Below are positions 22,956-35,653 of a stretch of DNA of 64,000 nt, piece by piece. The notes under the pieces are model-generated. The model did not search any database, was not told the DNA's origin, and saw only the letters and a list, made by a program, of their open reading frames with translations. This DNA is from Acanthochlamys bracteata (taxonomy: Eukaryota > Streptophyta > Magnoliopsida > Pandanales > Velloziaceae). The first letter of the stretch is position 1; each line of letters begins with the position of its first letter. The position numbers were made by a program, and so were the translations under genes. Where the stretch lies: contig CM034126.1 of assembly GCA_019914995.1 (NCBI GenBank), positions 4,035,001-4,099,000 of the forward strand. The letters are read 5' to 3'.

Positions 22956-24235
22956 TCCCAATTTTAGGGCAAAGCTTACAAAGAACACGGCCATTATGAT
23001 ATTATAATTTCAAGAGCTGGTTATTTACAGCACAACAAAACTCGGTAGCATGAAATTACAATTTCATAGCGGGCTATTTAGGTGCAGTAAAAATCTTATT
23101 TAGGTGGACCTCAGTATTTGATCTATAAAGTACTCCAGTCCAGACAGCACCGAGATAATAGGTACAATATAAAATAGATAGATAGATAGATAGAACGAAA
23201 TGTTTTTGACTAACCTCACCATCTTCTAAAGTTTGTAACCTCACCCGTTAGTCAGAGATGTCAAGTAAACATTTGAATGTCATGATTCGGTAGTCTTTGG
23301 TGTTATGTTTGTTGCATCTGTTAACATAGCAGAAAAAATTCAGTATCCAGCCAACTGATGATAGTTTTATTCATCTTATAACCTGCAAGCAACTAAGATG
23401 GTGCTCCTTAACATAAGTTGTCGACTTTCTTCAATTGGTTGTGTTAGCAAGAGCTAATTTGCTGGAAAAAATGCTTATGCATTGAGCTCTTATTTGTAAG
23501 AAAGTTTGCTTCTGTTCTATTGGCCTAGGGAGCAAGTGTTATTTGCTGACATTATAATTCCTGCTATAATTGTGTTCAATCTTATGCGATTTAAGTTGAA
23601 GATTCTCATGTTAAACTTTACAATCATGTTAATAAAGTCAAAGCACCAGGTTAAACATCTTTATGTCATTTACCTGTAAAAGGAATTTCTTTATGATCAC
23701 TTTCATAAACATCAGTGCGCGTTTCTTTATTGGCTTACAATTAAACAACCTCCTAAGATTCGATTCATTATAACTTATCATTCCAATATCTCAACCATAA
23801 CATGTACAGAACAACCGGAGAGAGCGATCCACGAGTAATGGCTTCTTGATGGTAAAATTGATGCGCAAGTCTATCAATTCCTATACTTATGTTTTTGGTA
23901 AACAGCACCTGTTCAACCTCCACGGAAGCAAATGAAACCATGAAAAATACCTGAAAAAGAATGCCCGCTTGCCCACTGTTGCTCCATTAGCGATGCGGTA
24001 GAAGCATTTATCTTCATCTATTGCGAGGATGGCTAACAACCGTTAGCACTGCAATGCATATAATAATTTTGTCTCACTGTTATTATTCAACTGTTTCATT
24101 CTCTCACACTCACTTGGACTTAAATCATGTTCTATTCTTTAACAATTTCTTCGCTTCCGCTGATATGAATTCCTTTTGTAAAAAAAAAAAAGACAAAAAC
24201 GGCGAAGACTATATAACACATTAATTTGATAGTGC
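22956..24235. other. Intergenic, no gene recognised
   Basis: 3' flank of the TVP38-like gene and spacer DNA. It includes a (TAGA)5 microsatellite at 23175-23194. No protein frame or RNA gene recognised. Confidence 0.5.
23175..23194. repeat. (TAGA)5 microsatellite
   Basis: Five perfect TAGA units in the 3' flank of the TVP38-like gene. Confidence 0.9.
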
Positions 24236-24420
24236 ATATTAAAAATTATTTTTTATTTTTTTTATTTTATATTTTTTAATATATATTTTATAAATATTTA
24301 AAAAATTAAGTAATGTAAAAAAAATTTATATAATAAACTTTTTTATTATATATTTTTATTTTTTTAAAATAAAAAAATATTTTTTATTTCATAAAAATTC
24401 TGTTTTATAAGCCACCTTAA
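24236..24420. repeat. AT-rich dispersed repeat (family A)
   Basis: It has the same order of motifs as the other family A copies: TTTTTTAATATATATTTTAT early and TTCTGTTTTATAAGCC at the right end. It lies 200 bp upstream of the LRR-kinase pseudogene. Confidence 0.5.
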
Positions 24421-24626
24421 AAAAAAAAAGCTTGTCTTCTTCCCTCCCTCTTGTATAACCAGGTAGTCGTTGAAAGAACCAAAAAATAAAAACAATCAAT
24501 GCGAATCCAACGGCCGGCGGTACGATGACCTCCGTGGCCAAGTTAGTAACTCTTCAGTCAATCTCAGAAGGTAATGCATTGGGCGGTGACCACACCCCTC
24601 TCCGGTCACCGCCACCGCCGTACAAC

Positions 24627-27296
24627 ATGAATTCTCACGTTCTATCGTTCTCTCTCTGTCTTCTCTTCTTCATCTTCTTCTTCTTTTCAGTTTTTTCTCC
24701 GGCCAGCTCTGCTAATGCGGCAGAGAAGGCAGCGCTGCTCAGCTTCAAATCCACTCTCACTGAACTCTTCAGACGTTCTCTCCTCCTGGTCTACTCCCGG
24801 CGACCCTTGCGTGAGTTTCACAGGTATCACCTGCTCCGATAACGGTGACGTTATCAAAATCTTAATTCACAGAGCTGGTCTCGCCGGTCTTCTATCACCG
24901 GCAATCGCCAGCTTAAACTTGCAGATCCTTTCTCTCTTCAGTAACCGGCTTATGGGCCCCATTCCGCCGGAATTTTCTAGTTTAACTTCACTGAAGAAGC
25001 TTAATCTTGGCACTAACCAACTCTCTGGAGAGATTCCGGGTTTCATCGGTGATTTACCTTCGCTACGGCTGCTGGATCTCGGTAGTAACTCGTTTCTCCG
25101 GCGAAATCCCTCCGAAGCTTTTCTCGAAATGTTTCAGAACGAGATACGTTTCGCTTTCTCACAATTTACTCTGGTTCGATTCCATCGAGCTTCAGCAACT
25201 GTAGTAATCTAGTTGGAATAGATTTTTCTTTCAATAATCTCAGTGGTGACTTACCGAAACAGTTATGTCTTCCACGGGCATGAACTATGTATCTATTCGA
25301 AGTAATTCGCTCTCTGGGAGTGCTTGATAAGATTTCAAGTAGCCAGAACTTGGAATTGCTTGATTTGGGAGCAATGCGTTCACTGGACTTGCGCCATTCG
25401 ATCCGCTGGGGGTCAAAAATATCAGTTACTTCAATGTATCTTACAATGAGTTTACTGGAGATATATCGGAGTTTGGTAGTTGCGCGGAGAAGCTTGGGAT
25501 GATTGATGCAGCCAGAAATCAGTTGACAGGAGGAATTCCAGCAAGCATTGGCAATTGCAGGGAGCTGAGAGTGCTTAGTTTGGCATCTAATCAGCTCTCA
25601 GGAAGCATTCTGGTGGAGTTGAGCCGAAATCAGCTGCTGCAAATTCTTGTTCTCCATGGTCTTCAGCCCTCCGGCAGCATCCCACCTGATCTGAGCAATT
25701 GCCAGTTCCTCCTTGAGCTGTGAGTCAAATAGTTTCAGTTGAGTCCAATGCAGGAGTTGTTCCCAATTAGCAATCGGGTTGGTTCACATTCATGTTCTTA
25801 CTAGTAGTTCTTGTGCAGGGATCTCTCAAACAATGACTTGGAAGGAGGAATTCCAGACACTCTACAACATTACTTATCTACAGCTGCTTGATCTCCATCA
25901 GAACAAACTGAGTTGAAGCATCCCTTCAGCTATTGGCAAACTGACCAGGATTGAGTACCTTGATTTTTCTCAATATTTGCTTGCTGGAGCAATTCCTTCG
26001 TTGCTTGGAAATCTTGCAATGCTGACCCATTTCAATGTCACTTACAACGAGCTCAGTGGCACCATTCTCTCTGCCTCTATCATTCAGAGCTTTGTGTCAA
26101 TGGCGTTCTCGTATAATCGAGGCCTATGTGGTCCCCAACTTGATACGCCTTGCTTTGTCACTGCTTCCGGCAGCTCTAGGTGATCCTAATACTTGAGTGC
26201 TTCAGTCATAGTGGCAAATGTGGCTGCAGCATTGATACTGGCTGGAGTCTGTCTTATAACAGCCATGAACATCCGAGCATACAGGAGGAGGAGAGTCAGT
26301 ATGAGGAGGGATGATGACATTGTCGTGTCCATAAGCACCACTCCATCCAATGGATCCAGTGTGATCATCAGTGAGCTGGTGCTGTTTAGCAAGAGCTTGC
26401 CATCCAAGTATAAAGACTGGAAGGCTGGCAAAAAGACTCTGCTTGATAAGGACTGCATGATCGGTGGGGGCTCTATTGGGACTGTGTATAAGGTCAGCTT
26501 GGAGGGTGGAATCTTCATTGCTGTCAAGAACCTTGAAACTTTAGGGAGAATCAGGAACCAAGAGGAGTTTGAACAAGAAACGAGTAGGCTTGGTGACCTC
26601 CAGCACCCCAATCTTGTTGCATTCCAAGGTTACTACTGGTCTTCACAGATGCAGTTGCTTCTGTCTGAGTTTGTATACAATGGAATCTCTATCAACACCT
26701 GCATGGCGCCAGCTATTCTGGCAGCAGCTCTGGCAGTGAGCGTGGGAACTGTTCTGGGCAAGAAGATACAATTGCTCTAGGGACAGCCAGAGCTCTTGCC
26801 TATCTCCACCATGACTGCAGGCCACATGTTCTGCACCTCAACATCAAAACTACAAGCATATTGCTTGATTAGAACTATGAAGCAAAACTGTCTGACTATG
26901 GGCTTGGGAAATTGTTGCCCATACTGGGAGCTACCAGCTTGGCAAATTCCATCCAACTATGGGGTATGTTGCCCCAGAGCTAGCTTCAGAGGGCAGGAGC
27001 TTCAGTGCCAAATCTGATGTTAATAGCTTGGGATGGTTCTGTTGGAGATGGTAACTGGAAGGAAACTGGTAGACACTCGAGGCCCATCAGAAGTGTTTGT
27101 TCTGAGAGACTATGTTAGAAGATCTCTTGAGGACGGCAGGCCATCTGACTGCTTTGACAGTAGACTAAGGAAATTTGAGAGGGCTGAATTAATTCGGGTT
27201 CTTAAGCTTGGGCTGATATGCACCTCCGATGATCCTTCCAGGAGACTGAGCATGGGGGAAGTGGTTCAGTTTCTAGAGTCAAGCATACCTAGTTAA
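24627..27296 (+). pseudogene. LRR receptor-like kinase pseudogene (At1g12460 type)
   Basis: Reads through from a signal peptide (ATG 24627, MNSHVLSFSLCLLFF) across an LRR ectodomain to a kinase domain, but only by changing frame many times. Recognisable pieces: LSGEIPGFIGDLPSLRLLDL, LTGGIPASIGNCRELRVLSL, a membrane segment (ANVAAALILAGVCLITAMNI), LVLFSKSLPSKYKDW, the nucleotide-binding loop GGGSIGTVYK, ETLGRIRNQEEFEQE, HPNLVAFQGYYW and a C-lobe end (VLRDYVRRSLEDGRPSDCF). Disabling changes include a frameshift near 24770, TAG near 25210, TGA near 25913 and a TAG after the catalytic-loop region (SILLD, 26872). An intact GT-AG intron (25720-25818) lies inside the LRR region, so it arose by DNA duplication, not from mRNA. 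The loop reads HLN where active kinases have HRD, as in its functional relatives. Confidence 0.9.
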
Positions 27297-27840
27297 TGAT
27301 CAAATGCGGTTATGAAAGAGAAACAAAGAGAAAGAGGTGTTGGAAGAAGGGTTGGAACTGGTAAGATTTGGTTTCAGCGCGTCGTTTCTCAGGTGGAATT
27401 GCTAGGTGGTTTTTCGATTTGCAAATACTTCACAGATAGGAGTTGGAGTTGGATTTGGAACTCAAACTGGGTTCTTGAAAGAGGAAAGCTATTTTGTTTA
27501 ATTTAGTTTTTAAATCTTCTTTCTATTTTTCTTCATTCGTCATTGGTGCCGTTTTGATTTGGTTCAGTTAATTAGAAACATCTTGGCAATAAAACTCTCT
27601 ATGGTTGAGAAGCTGTTTGCAAAGCAGGATCCACTTGAATTCTAGAATAAAACAATAAATAACATGCAATCAAGTTTTTTAGGCTTCCTAGTCCGACTTA
27701 CCAAAACCATGAAAATCTCTACACATTATACAATCAATTTATGGAAAAGGAGCTCGTCTAACCCACCAATCTACTCCCCAGTAGATTATGCAAAAGGAGG
27801 GGAACCATTGTATACATCTCATCCTCACTTGCCAGCAACA
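27297..27840. other. Spacer after the kinase pseudogene
   Basis: No gene recognised. A frame extends upstream of 27841 with an ATG at 27709 that could be an earlier start for the next gene. Confidence 0.4.
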
Positions 27841-28613
27841 ATGGAGGAGAAAAGGCCTAAGCGTGAACACCAGGTGATACCAGTTTTGTATCTTTGGGAA
27901 GAAAGGCCAGGCAATCCCAAGAAAAATTGGATATCCAGCCAGGCTGATTGTGTCGCTCCATTCGTCTGGGAAGAGAAGACAGGAACACAGTCACCACTTC
28001 ATTCAACTCCAGCTCTTGATCACCAGCCTTCATTGCCTGACCCACCTATGCCATTTTATTCACTGATATCTTCTTCTACACCCGGATGTGCTATCCACAC
28101 AACATATGAGAATCCTTTTCTTAGATAACAAAGAGGATAGTACGCTGTCCAGGTTAGACATAGAAGCTTTTAATTTTAATGTCACCCGAGTCGAAAGCTT
28201 TGCTGCCTAAGAAAACAAGTCGTTTTCTGGACAGTGCAAGGGAGACTGATTCCAACCACAAAGAAAGCAGGCTTTCTTTTCTGTAAAGGAGATCATCATA
28301 GTTACTGAAGTAGCACACAGAAGTTCAGCCTGATTCTTCAATAGAATCCCATTTTCCCTTATGACGACTGAAAAAACGTGGGATAAACTTCTTGAGCATA
28401 CCTTGTTTTTTCCTGATGCAGGTTTTCTCAAGAAGGTCTCTGGGGAAGTTGGTCATTGCTGATTACCAAGAAATGCTGCCAAATGCAGCTGCAGAAAAAC
28501 ATTGCAAGTATGACAACTGGAAATCAATGGCACTGGAGGAACTGATATTATTGAGCCACAAATTAAGCTACGGAATGAGACCTGATGATGTGAATAAACA
28601 GAACTCCGCAATG
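27841..28613 (+). CDS. DUF688-like plant protein, possibly decayed
   Basis: The frame 27841-28128 starts MEEKRPKREHQVIP and carries two WEE motifs, LYLWEERPGNPKKNW and VAPFVWEEKTGT. These resemble the VPFxWEExPGxPK repeat of plant DUF688 proteins, whose biochemical role is unknown. The frame ends at TAA 28128. A second exon-like block (28422-28613) has a proper acceptor (TGATGCAG) and donor (GTAATG) and reads VFSRRSLGKLVIADYQEMLP. It cannot be joined to the first in frame past the TAA unless an unseen splice site precedes that stop. Either I have missed the true exon structure or the gene is broken. Confidence 0.4.
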
Positions 28614-28619
28614 GTAATG

Positions 28620-29799
28620 TCCCTGCATAGATTTATTTTTGTCCATAAACATATATTGAAAGTGTTCGGAAGAAACGTATCTTAAAAGCTATAATAAGAT
28701 ATTTAAAAAAACATTTAATTGTGCTAGAACAAAGCAAAATGCCTGTAGGTCATTTACTTAATTCTAATCCAGCTCATAAAGTACACAGTACAACCAATAT
28801 AGTTGTTAAAACTTCGTGCATGCAGCTTCCGATTTGAACCTAGAATGAGTTCAATCTTAAAAGGCTATTAACCATGGAATATACTCATACATGCTTTAAT
28901 TGGAGATACAACAGCCAAATGTCTGCAATTCTGATGATGGCTCTACACTATGGTCCATATTAACAGATGAAAGATCTAAAAGCGTTCATTGGGAAAAATA
29001 GAGTAATTGCGTGTTTTCCATTCGCAATGAGAGGGAGTAAGGCCAATCCATTGATCAGAAGCAAGCAACATACAGGGATAACCAGCCGGCAGCACCATGC
29101 GACCAACAAGATCCTTTGCCTTCATGCAATACCCAGCGTAGACTGTTTTGATTTATAGTATTTATAAGCGCCTCACTTCCTTATTTTACATATACAAAGC
29201 AAAGCAACCTATCTCGTGATATCTCAATACTCGTATGAGTATTTATTTTATGTCCTCTTTACCCACTTTGAGGAAACAGAGCACAGCGCATGATAATTGA
29301 CCATAATTTGGTAATGCAGTTTTAAATATGGTCTGTCGTTGCAGAATATAACAGACTGTGTTTACATATCTACTTATATGTGGACCTTGTTTGAAAATTT
29401 TAATATATTACAACTAGAGAATACTAATCTTTATGATCGGTTTTGGAATTGCCGTGCCAAATAAATAAACTGTAAGCTAAGATATATGAACATAATAGTT
29501 TTTTAAAAAGATGTATAAATCATATTCATTTCAATTTATTAATGTCGTGAGATATATAATACATTAGATAGATGAGAGATTAATAAACTTTAGGCAAAAA
29601 AATACTACGACTCTATACTTCCAGTATTATTTGAGTATTATGTATACAATGTGTATCAAACGTTTCGGTGTTTTCTTTTTGGCATAAAAAGCGAACTCCA
29701 AGTTGTTTGTTACTCGATGCGATAAGAATAAGTATGGCACTTGTACTACTTCAATCTCATAAGCAATTAACAAGATGAAACTTTCGTATATGGATCATT
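28620..29799. other. Intergenic, no gene recognised
   Basis: AT-rich spacer between the DUF688-like gene and the end of SLAC1, where two genes converge. Nothing recognised. Confidence 0.5.
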
Positions 29800-31750
29800 T
29801 TAATTGCTTCTTCCATCTGAATCCTTCTCTGAAGAATCTCTCTTGGTAATGGTAGAAACGAAGTTGAGCGGAGTTTGCTTCGCCCATCGCTTGATATCAT
29901 ACCCTTTCTTCCCGGCCTTCTTCTCTTTACCCTGTCCTGCCTTCCCTCCTCCGCTTATGCTGTTTCGGTTCTTGGTGATGGCGATGGCGAGATCGTTAGG
30001 GAACAAAGACCTCCAGACGAATGCGTGAAGCAGCGTTGAGACGAACAGCAGCGAAACAATTGTCGACGACATGAGCGAGAGACTCAGCGCTAGTCCTTTG
30101 GTGAAGAAGCAAGGGACCTCTTCGGCGTACTTGATCGTTGCAAGCGACGCAGTTGTCATCGGGAACGTGTACGACCACCATGCCACTGAAAACCTGAAAA
30201 GAGAACACAAAAGAACTCATGACATAACCACAAAACTAACGGGTTAGATGTTTAATATTTATGTGGTAGTACTTACTTGAATCCACGGAAGAAGTTAATG
30301 CGAACGACAAGAGAAGTATAGAGAAAAAGAGCAATGAAAAAGAATGTTCTTGCGACTGCATCGAACTCGCCGTGGATTGCGTTCCAGGCTAGACTAGCAG
30401 CGGAAGGGGTAGCGATGAACATGGAGTAAACGGGGTGTAACTCCTTGGGCAAAGCTTCGTTCGTCGGCAGGCGCTGATACAGCGTGACGAACACGCAGAG
30501 GTAGTGGGCAAGTCCGATCGCCCACAAAAACTTTCCAGCCTCCGCCCAGCCGACCTTTGCAGCCAGCACAGCTCCGACAAAATTTCCGACAACCGACAGG
30601 TGTGACGAAGGGTTCGCTACCTTGCAAAGACGCCGTTTACCGCCTGAAAGCCACTGACCGTAGATTTTAAGTTCAAGAAGGAACACAGGTGCAATGAAAA
30701 CACACCAGAGAGCAGGGTGGAGTAAGACAGGTGATATATTCGGCGGAGAACCGATCGCAAGGAACATGCAAACGATCCATGGAGCAAAGAAGAAATTAAC
30801 ACGGACGGGATGGAAGTATTCACGACGGATTGCCTCAAAGTAGAAAGCGCACTTGAGGGCGTAGGTGAAGGCGACGGAGATGAATACCGCGACGGCGAGT
30901 ATCCAGAGACCGAAGTTTATGTTAGGGCTAACATGGAGGAATGCTGTAGCCGAACTCGTCGAGAGAGATCCCCAAAGAATTGCTTGACTGCTGAGTCCTA
31001 AGCAGATACCAAAACAACCGATAGGGAATCGGAGAAGAAAAGGCCAGACCTCGTCTTTTGGAAGAAGAATGTCTTCGCTGTCCTGCAACCCAGGAAAAGA
31101 AAAATTGTTTGTAGTTAGTTGATAACGTTTAAAGTTAGCAAGATATATATTGTTGCTGTAAAATTGTAACATACCCTGACTTGGTCCAGCTCAGGTCCCC
31201 GCAATGCGGCGAAGTACCGGCCGGCGGGGACAGCTTGTTTAGCGTCTTCCAGTGGCCCGCTGCTGGCGAGTCGCATGTTCTGCAGATCGAGATCGCTGTC
31301 TTTTCTCATCGGCAACATCGAGTTCTGTTTGCTCAGAGCAGACTTCGTTCTGAAAATACTAAAATCTCCTCTCCTAGAAAGCCCTTCTCCAGCAATTCCA
31401 CCATTGCCGACTTCTCTAAACCCTCCTAAACTTTTCCCACTCCTACCCAACATAGTAGCTGTATCATCTTTGTTACGAGTAGGACCGGTACCTCCATTAA
31501 CAACTCTGCTTGAATCTTTCCCTTCCATGTTCAAAGCAGAAACACCGGTCTCTAGCGACACCTGCCGGCTGAAACTCTTGTTGCCCGGTGCCAAAGGTTG
31601 TTTGTCGCCGCGGAATTTTATCGGCCCACTTTGCGGATGCTTCCCCGTCCTTCCGTTGCTAATCAGGCCGCTGCGATCTTCTCTGGAAACTGGATGAATG
31701 TCCACATAATGGCTGTTGGTCTTCAGCGAGACCCTGTCGGACGTCTCCAT
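29800..31750 (-). CDS. SLAC1: S-type anion channel SLAC1
   Basis: Three exons on the minus strand, 31750-31175, 31082-30277 and 30193-29800, with GT-AG introns and matching phases; 591 residues. It is the guard-cell plasma-membrane anion channel whose activation by ABA signalling closes stomata. The long cytosolic N-terminus (1-192) carries RQVSLE with Ser65 and SKQNS with Ser144. By alignment from memory these match the OST1 target sites Ser59 and Ser120 of Arabidopsis SLAC1. The membrane domain has ten-helix SLAC1-family signatures: RFPIGCFGICLGLSSQ, YFHPVRVNFFFAPW, LELKIYGQWLSGGKRRLCK and ANPSSHLSVVGNFVGA. The pore-gating phenylalanine (Phe450 in Arabidopsis) appears conserved at about Phe414 (YSMFIATPSA). 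The C-tail is basic. N-terminal motifs favour SLAC1 over SLAH1-4. ATG 31750 is the first in frame. Confidence 0.95.
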
Positions 31751-32167
31751 TGCTGCTAAATCGATCTTCACATCACATAGATAAACAATTGTGTGCGGTA
31801 ATTATATAAAGAAGAAAAAACTCGAAGGTCAAACCGGGATCGGCATACGTGTAAATGAATCGGAACACGAGGGAGACACAGATTTGTCACGGTTTTTTGC
31901 TCTTCAATCGGGGCTTTAATGGTGCTAAGGTAGTTGGTTGATGGAAGATGTAGTGGTTAGCAGCAAAAGCTTTAGATATCGACAGTGATAGAAAAAGATT
32001 CACGAGATTGAAATTGAGGCCTTGTGAAACGGTAGTGGTGATGAACAAGAAGAAGAAGGGATGAGAGAGAAGCGCAGACATTGATTTGTTGGATGGATTT
32101 GAACGGAAAAGAAGTTGAAAGGGGGGAACGTAAAAGAAGTTGAAAGACAGGCGGGTGCTGAGGTTTT

Positions 32168-32173
32168 CACGTG
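32168..32173. promoter_or_regulatory. G-box / ABRE core upstream of SLAC1
   Basis: CACGTG, the core bound by ABF/bZIP and bHLH factors. SLAC1 functions in ABA responses, so the element is plausible, but a single 6-base match is weak evidence. Confidence 0.35.
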
Positions 32174-32331
32174 CATGAACGGTATGATATGGTTAGGTTC
32201 TTAAGTGGGGTTTTCGCCAGGTTTTCAAGTAGGCAACGAAGACATAAGAAAGTTTGACCAGTGACTTGACTGTTTGACAATTCCCATATTGTCCGATGAT
32301 AGGAAGACAAAAATTTAGAAAAATATAAAAT

Positions 32332-32335
32332 AAAA
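32332..32335 (-). terminator. Pol III T-run after tRNA-Asn
   Basis: TTTT on the minus strand, six bases past the tRNA 3' end, followed by more T-rich sequence. Confidence 0.6.
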
Positions 32336-32340
32336 CATAG

Positions 32341-32364
32341 CGCTAGAAGGAGGGCTTGAACCTC

Positions 32365-32397
<33 letters not shown>

Positions 32398-32414
32398 AAC
32401 TGAGCTATTCCAGC
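32341..32414 (-). tRNA. tRNA-Asn (GTT)
   Basis: A 74-nt cloverleaf. Acceptor ends GCTGGAA and TTCTAGC pair, D-arm AGCTCAGTTGGTTAGAGC, anticodon arm GTGGCTGTTAACCAC with anticodon GTT (32378-32380), and T-arm GGAGG-TTCAAGC-CCTCC. There is no intron. A run of four T follows the 3' end on the minus strand (32332-32335), suited to RNA polymerase III termination. It lies about 590 bp upstream of SLAC1 on the same strand. Confidence 0.96.
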
Positions 32415-33008
32415 TTGTTGAGTTGCCATTACATTAAATACCCTTACTACTTTGGGATCGTAATGTAACACATACAGGAGTCAATTTGCACTAGCAACTT
32501 ATGCTAAAATAGAAAAGGCCAGTAAAAAAAACAATCTTGCCAGGTTGTAGTGTAGAAGACAAATTTGAGTTTTTCTTACTTTTGTTGGCAATAGAAGATA
32601 AAGTTGAAAAATAAGACAGACCGTGAAGAACATACTTTATATTTACAAATACCAAATGCAAAACGAAACAAAATTAGAAAGTGAAATAGACATGATGAAG
32701 ATGGGTCCATGTAGCGACATGGTAGGCCATCGATTTTAGATGCTCAAAACTCAGTTGAGCATTGCCAAAGCTTGCTACCTTATGAAGAGGAGTTCAAATA
32801 TTCTGAGAAGATATATCATAGGGTGGCTCATTTATATTCTACACATTGGAGATATAGTTGTATTATGAAATTAGACTGCAATGTGCAAATGATGCTTTAT
32901 TTCTTTCAATTTGTCGATCGACAACTATATCCAAATTCTAGTTTCTTGATTTCTTCCTCAGATATGTCACAATTTGCTTCCCCTCCCATTATTTTTCTCA
33001 ATTATCTC

Positions 33009-33042
<34 letters not shown>

Positions 33043-35653
33043 ATTTGGCTGTGAACAATGAATAAAATATGACGAACAACATATGATGTGGAATGGTAAA
33101 TTTTAGTTTATTTTATAAAAAATAATATTTTTGCTTTTAGACAGTGCATAAACATAAATGTTGGACGAAGAATTAGTGTACTGCTTCTAAGAAACAAGTA
33201 GCTGTTGAATATCTTGCAGCAAGTGAATAGAGTAAAATGACAGACGTAAACCTTATAAAGGGAGGCAGGCATGGTGAACACAGCTCAAGACAGTAGCTAT
33301 ATAATTGAGTAATATAGCTCTTAGAGGAAGTGGATGAGTTTATGTAACAATCTAAATGGCATACCAACATCACTAGAGCATTTAACAATACTTTATAATA
33401 GGTTTCTAATAATCCACATTGATGATTTAGCTACATTATTCTACTTGCTGAAAGATTTAAATATAGATTATCATACCTTCTTCAGTGCAGCTTCATTTTA
33501 TCGCCGTAAAGATAACCCTACAAAATGAGCAGCTATTCTAGATGCATTTTTTGAAGATTACTTTTTACCCTGACTTTGCTGTGAGAACATGCCTATATAA
33601 AGTAATGTAGAGTAGGCAATTTGTTTCTCAAATCTAATAGTTTAATTGGAAGGAAAAATTCCAACTATAAAAGCATTTTATAGATGAAAGACAAAAGGTC
33701 ACCCAAAGACACGTGGAAGGCCAAATACATGTTTGTATATAAAAAATTCTATCATTAGTATTGATATTCTTTATATAATAAGAGCTACAAATACCTGACT
33801 AATTTCAATACAAGTGACTGTTATATGATAATTGATTCAGTCAAGAATAAGTAAACTGAAATTACGCGTAAGTAGCAACTGAACTTTATTTTTTTTTTAT
33901 AAACTTTTTAGTCCTTAATTACTTGAGAGTAAGTAAATAAAATCAAACCGTTCAGTATCTCCTTCACTAAAGAAAGACTTAGCGTATCCGTAAGCAAGTT
34001 TAAGTTTTTTAACTTATCATGATATGGTGCGCATTATGATCATTTATACTTCGATGGTAAATACTACAATATTCACCACTGTCTTCAAATATAGAGTTTA
34101 CTGCCTCCATTCTGTAAACTACAACATAAATGTTCAAACGAACTAGTGGTAGGAGGCCATTCAAGGTTAGTCCAGAGAGTACCAACAAATAGGAAGTTCA
34201 CAGCAATGTCAACAAAAATGTATATATATAAAATGAATGAAGGAGTTCTGAGACTATAAGTATAGGACTGCAAAACCGGATATAAATAAAACTTTGTTCC
34301 TTAAGCCATAGGATATCCTAATCCGATTTATTTTTGAACCTATGTGAGCAGTCAACACCAATTGAATAGTCTAAATAAATCGGTCAAGAGATTAATAATG
34401 ACGAACGGATAAATTTTTTTAGATATATGAAACTTCCTTCCAACCTATGAAAAATTACAATAGTAGAGTTTCAACCCAATCAGCAAATTATCTACCACTT
34501 AAGAACAATATGGTCCTCAACTTTGTCGTATCGCGCGGTTCAAGGAGAGGATATCCTAATCTTGACTGCTTTTTTAAATCATCTTCCTCAACGTCTTTCC
34601 GCACAGCATTTGACTAATTATTTTTGTGATTAACTTGTGGAACCAATTATCAATAATAGAGTGACTTTAAATTCTATAAATACCATTATAGTCCTATTGA
34701 TAAGAGATACAGAGCTAAATCTCTTAAAATTGTCTAATACCTTCTACTTTAAACTATGGGGTCATTAATATAAAACTTCATTATGAAATGCGACTTTATA
34801 CAAAAATTGTTAACTAATCAGTATAAATCACATATTTTTAAGAAATAGTATTTTTTAAAATGGACTAATAAAATAGCAATATATTGCAATATCAACTGTT
34901 AATAAAAAATATAGATTATTTGTAATTTGCATACCACTCTATTTGTCACAACGATGTAGAAAGAAATCTTTACATATTAATAATCTCTATGTTGGTAGTA
35001 GGAGAAACTGATGATAAAAATAACTGGTAATAAATGCGAATAACAAAAAACTAGCCTCAAAATGTAGCTACAAAATTGATATAAAATTTGAAAATGAGAA
35101 TATGATAATGACTAATACTGAAAATCGATAATAAGAATCTGTTATCATGGAGCAAAAGGAATTAATAATGAGAATTGATAATAATAATTTGATAGTAAAC
35201 TGTAATGAGAACTTAATATTGAATTAATAATGATAACAGATAGTGAGAAAACACTTTCAAAATTGAACTGAAAGAACAGATAATGAGAAGCCACTCTAAA
35301 AGCGAAACGAGAACACACACACTAAAGCAAAACATAAATAACTAATGATAAAAACCATTTTAAAAGCATTGTGAAATGCACGCATTCAAAATGCAGGGCA
35401 AAGTATTGATCATGACAACACATCTAAAAATAAAAATTGGAGAATACATTCTAAAAGCGAAGGGGAACAACATGCCTTCCAAACAAAGCGTGAAGAACTG
35501 ATAGTGAGAAGTTTATCATTTATTGAATGCACCTGATGGTGAAACCATAATAAAATCAAAAGAATATTTGAAAGAAAAACACCTGCTCAAACAAAGAAGC
35601 AAACATCGACGACCGCGACCAAGAATAGTAATGGCAATTATTAAAATCGTGAT
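32415..35653. other. AT-rich intergenic DNA
   Basis: No gene recognised. Includes a (TA)n tract (33012-33040) and, at 34970-35560, loosely repeated phrases built on GATAATGAGAA that look like the decayed leader of a retroelement on the minus strand. Confidence 0.4.
33012..33040. repeat. (TA)n microsatellite
   Basis: About 14 TA units, probably length-variable. Confidence 0.95.

Larger units (their letters stand above)
31751..32340. other. SLAC1 upstream region
   Basis: Contains the SLAC1 leader and promoter. A CACGTG G-box (the ABRE core) lies at 32168-32173, about 420 bp upstream of the start codon. No other gene seen. Confidence 0.45.

Noticed and set aside
24525..24626. Upstream in-frame extension of the LRR-kinase pseudogene
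   Set aside because: The ATG at 24627 starts directly with a signal peptide; upstream codons look like leader sequence.
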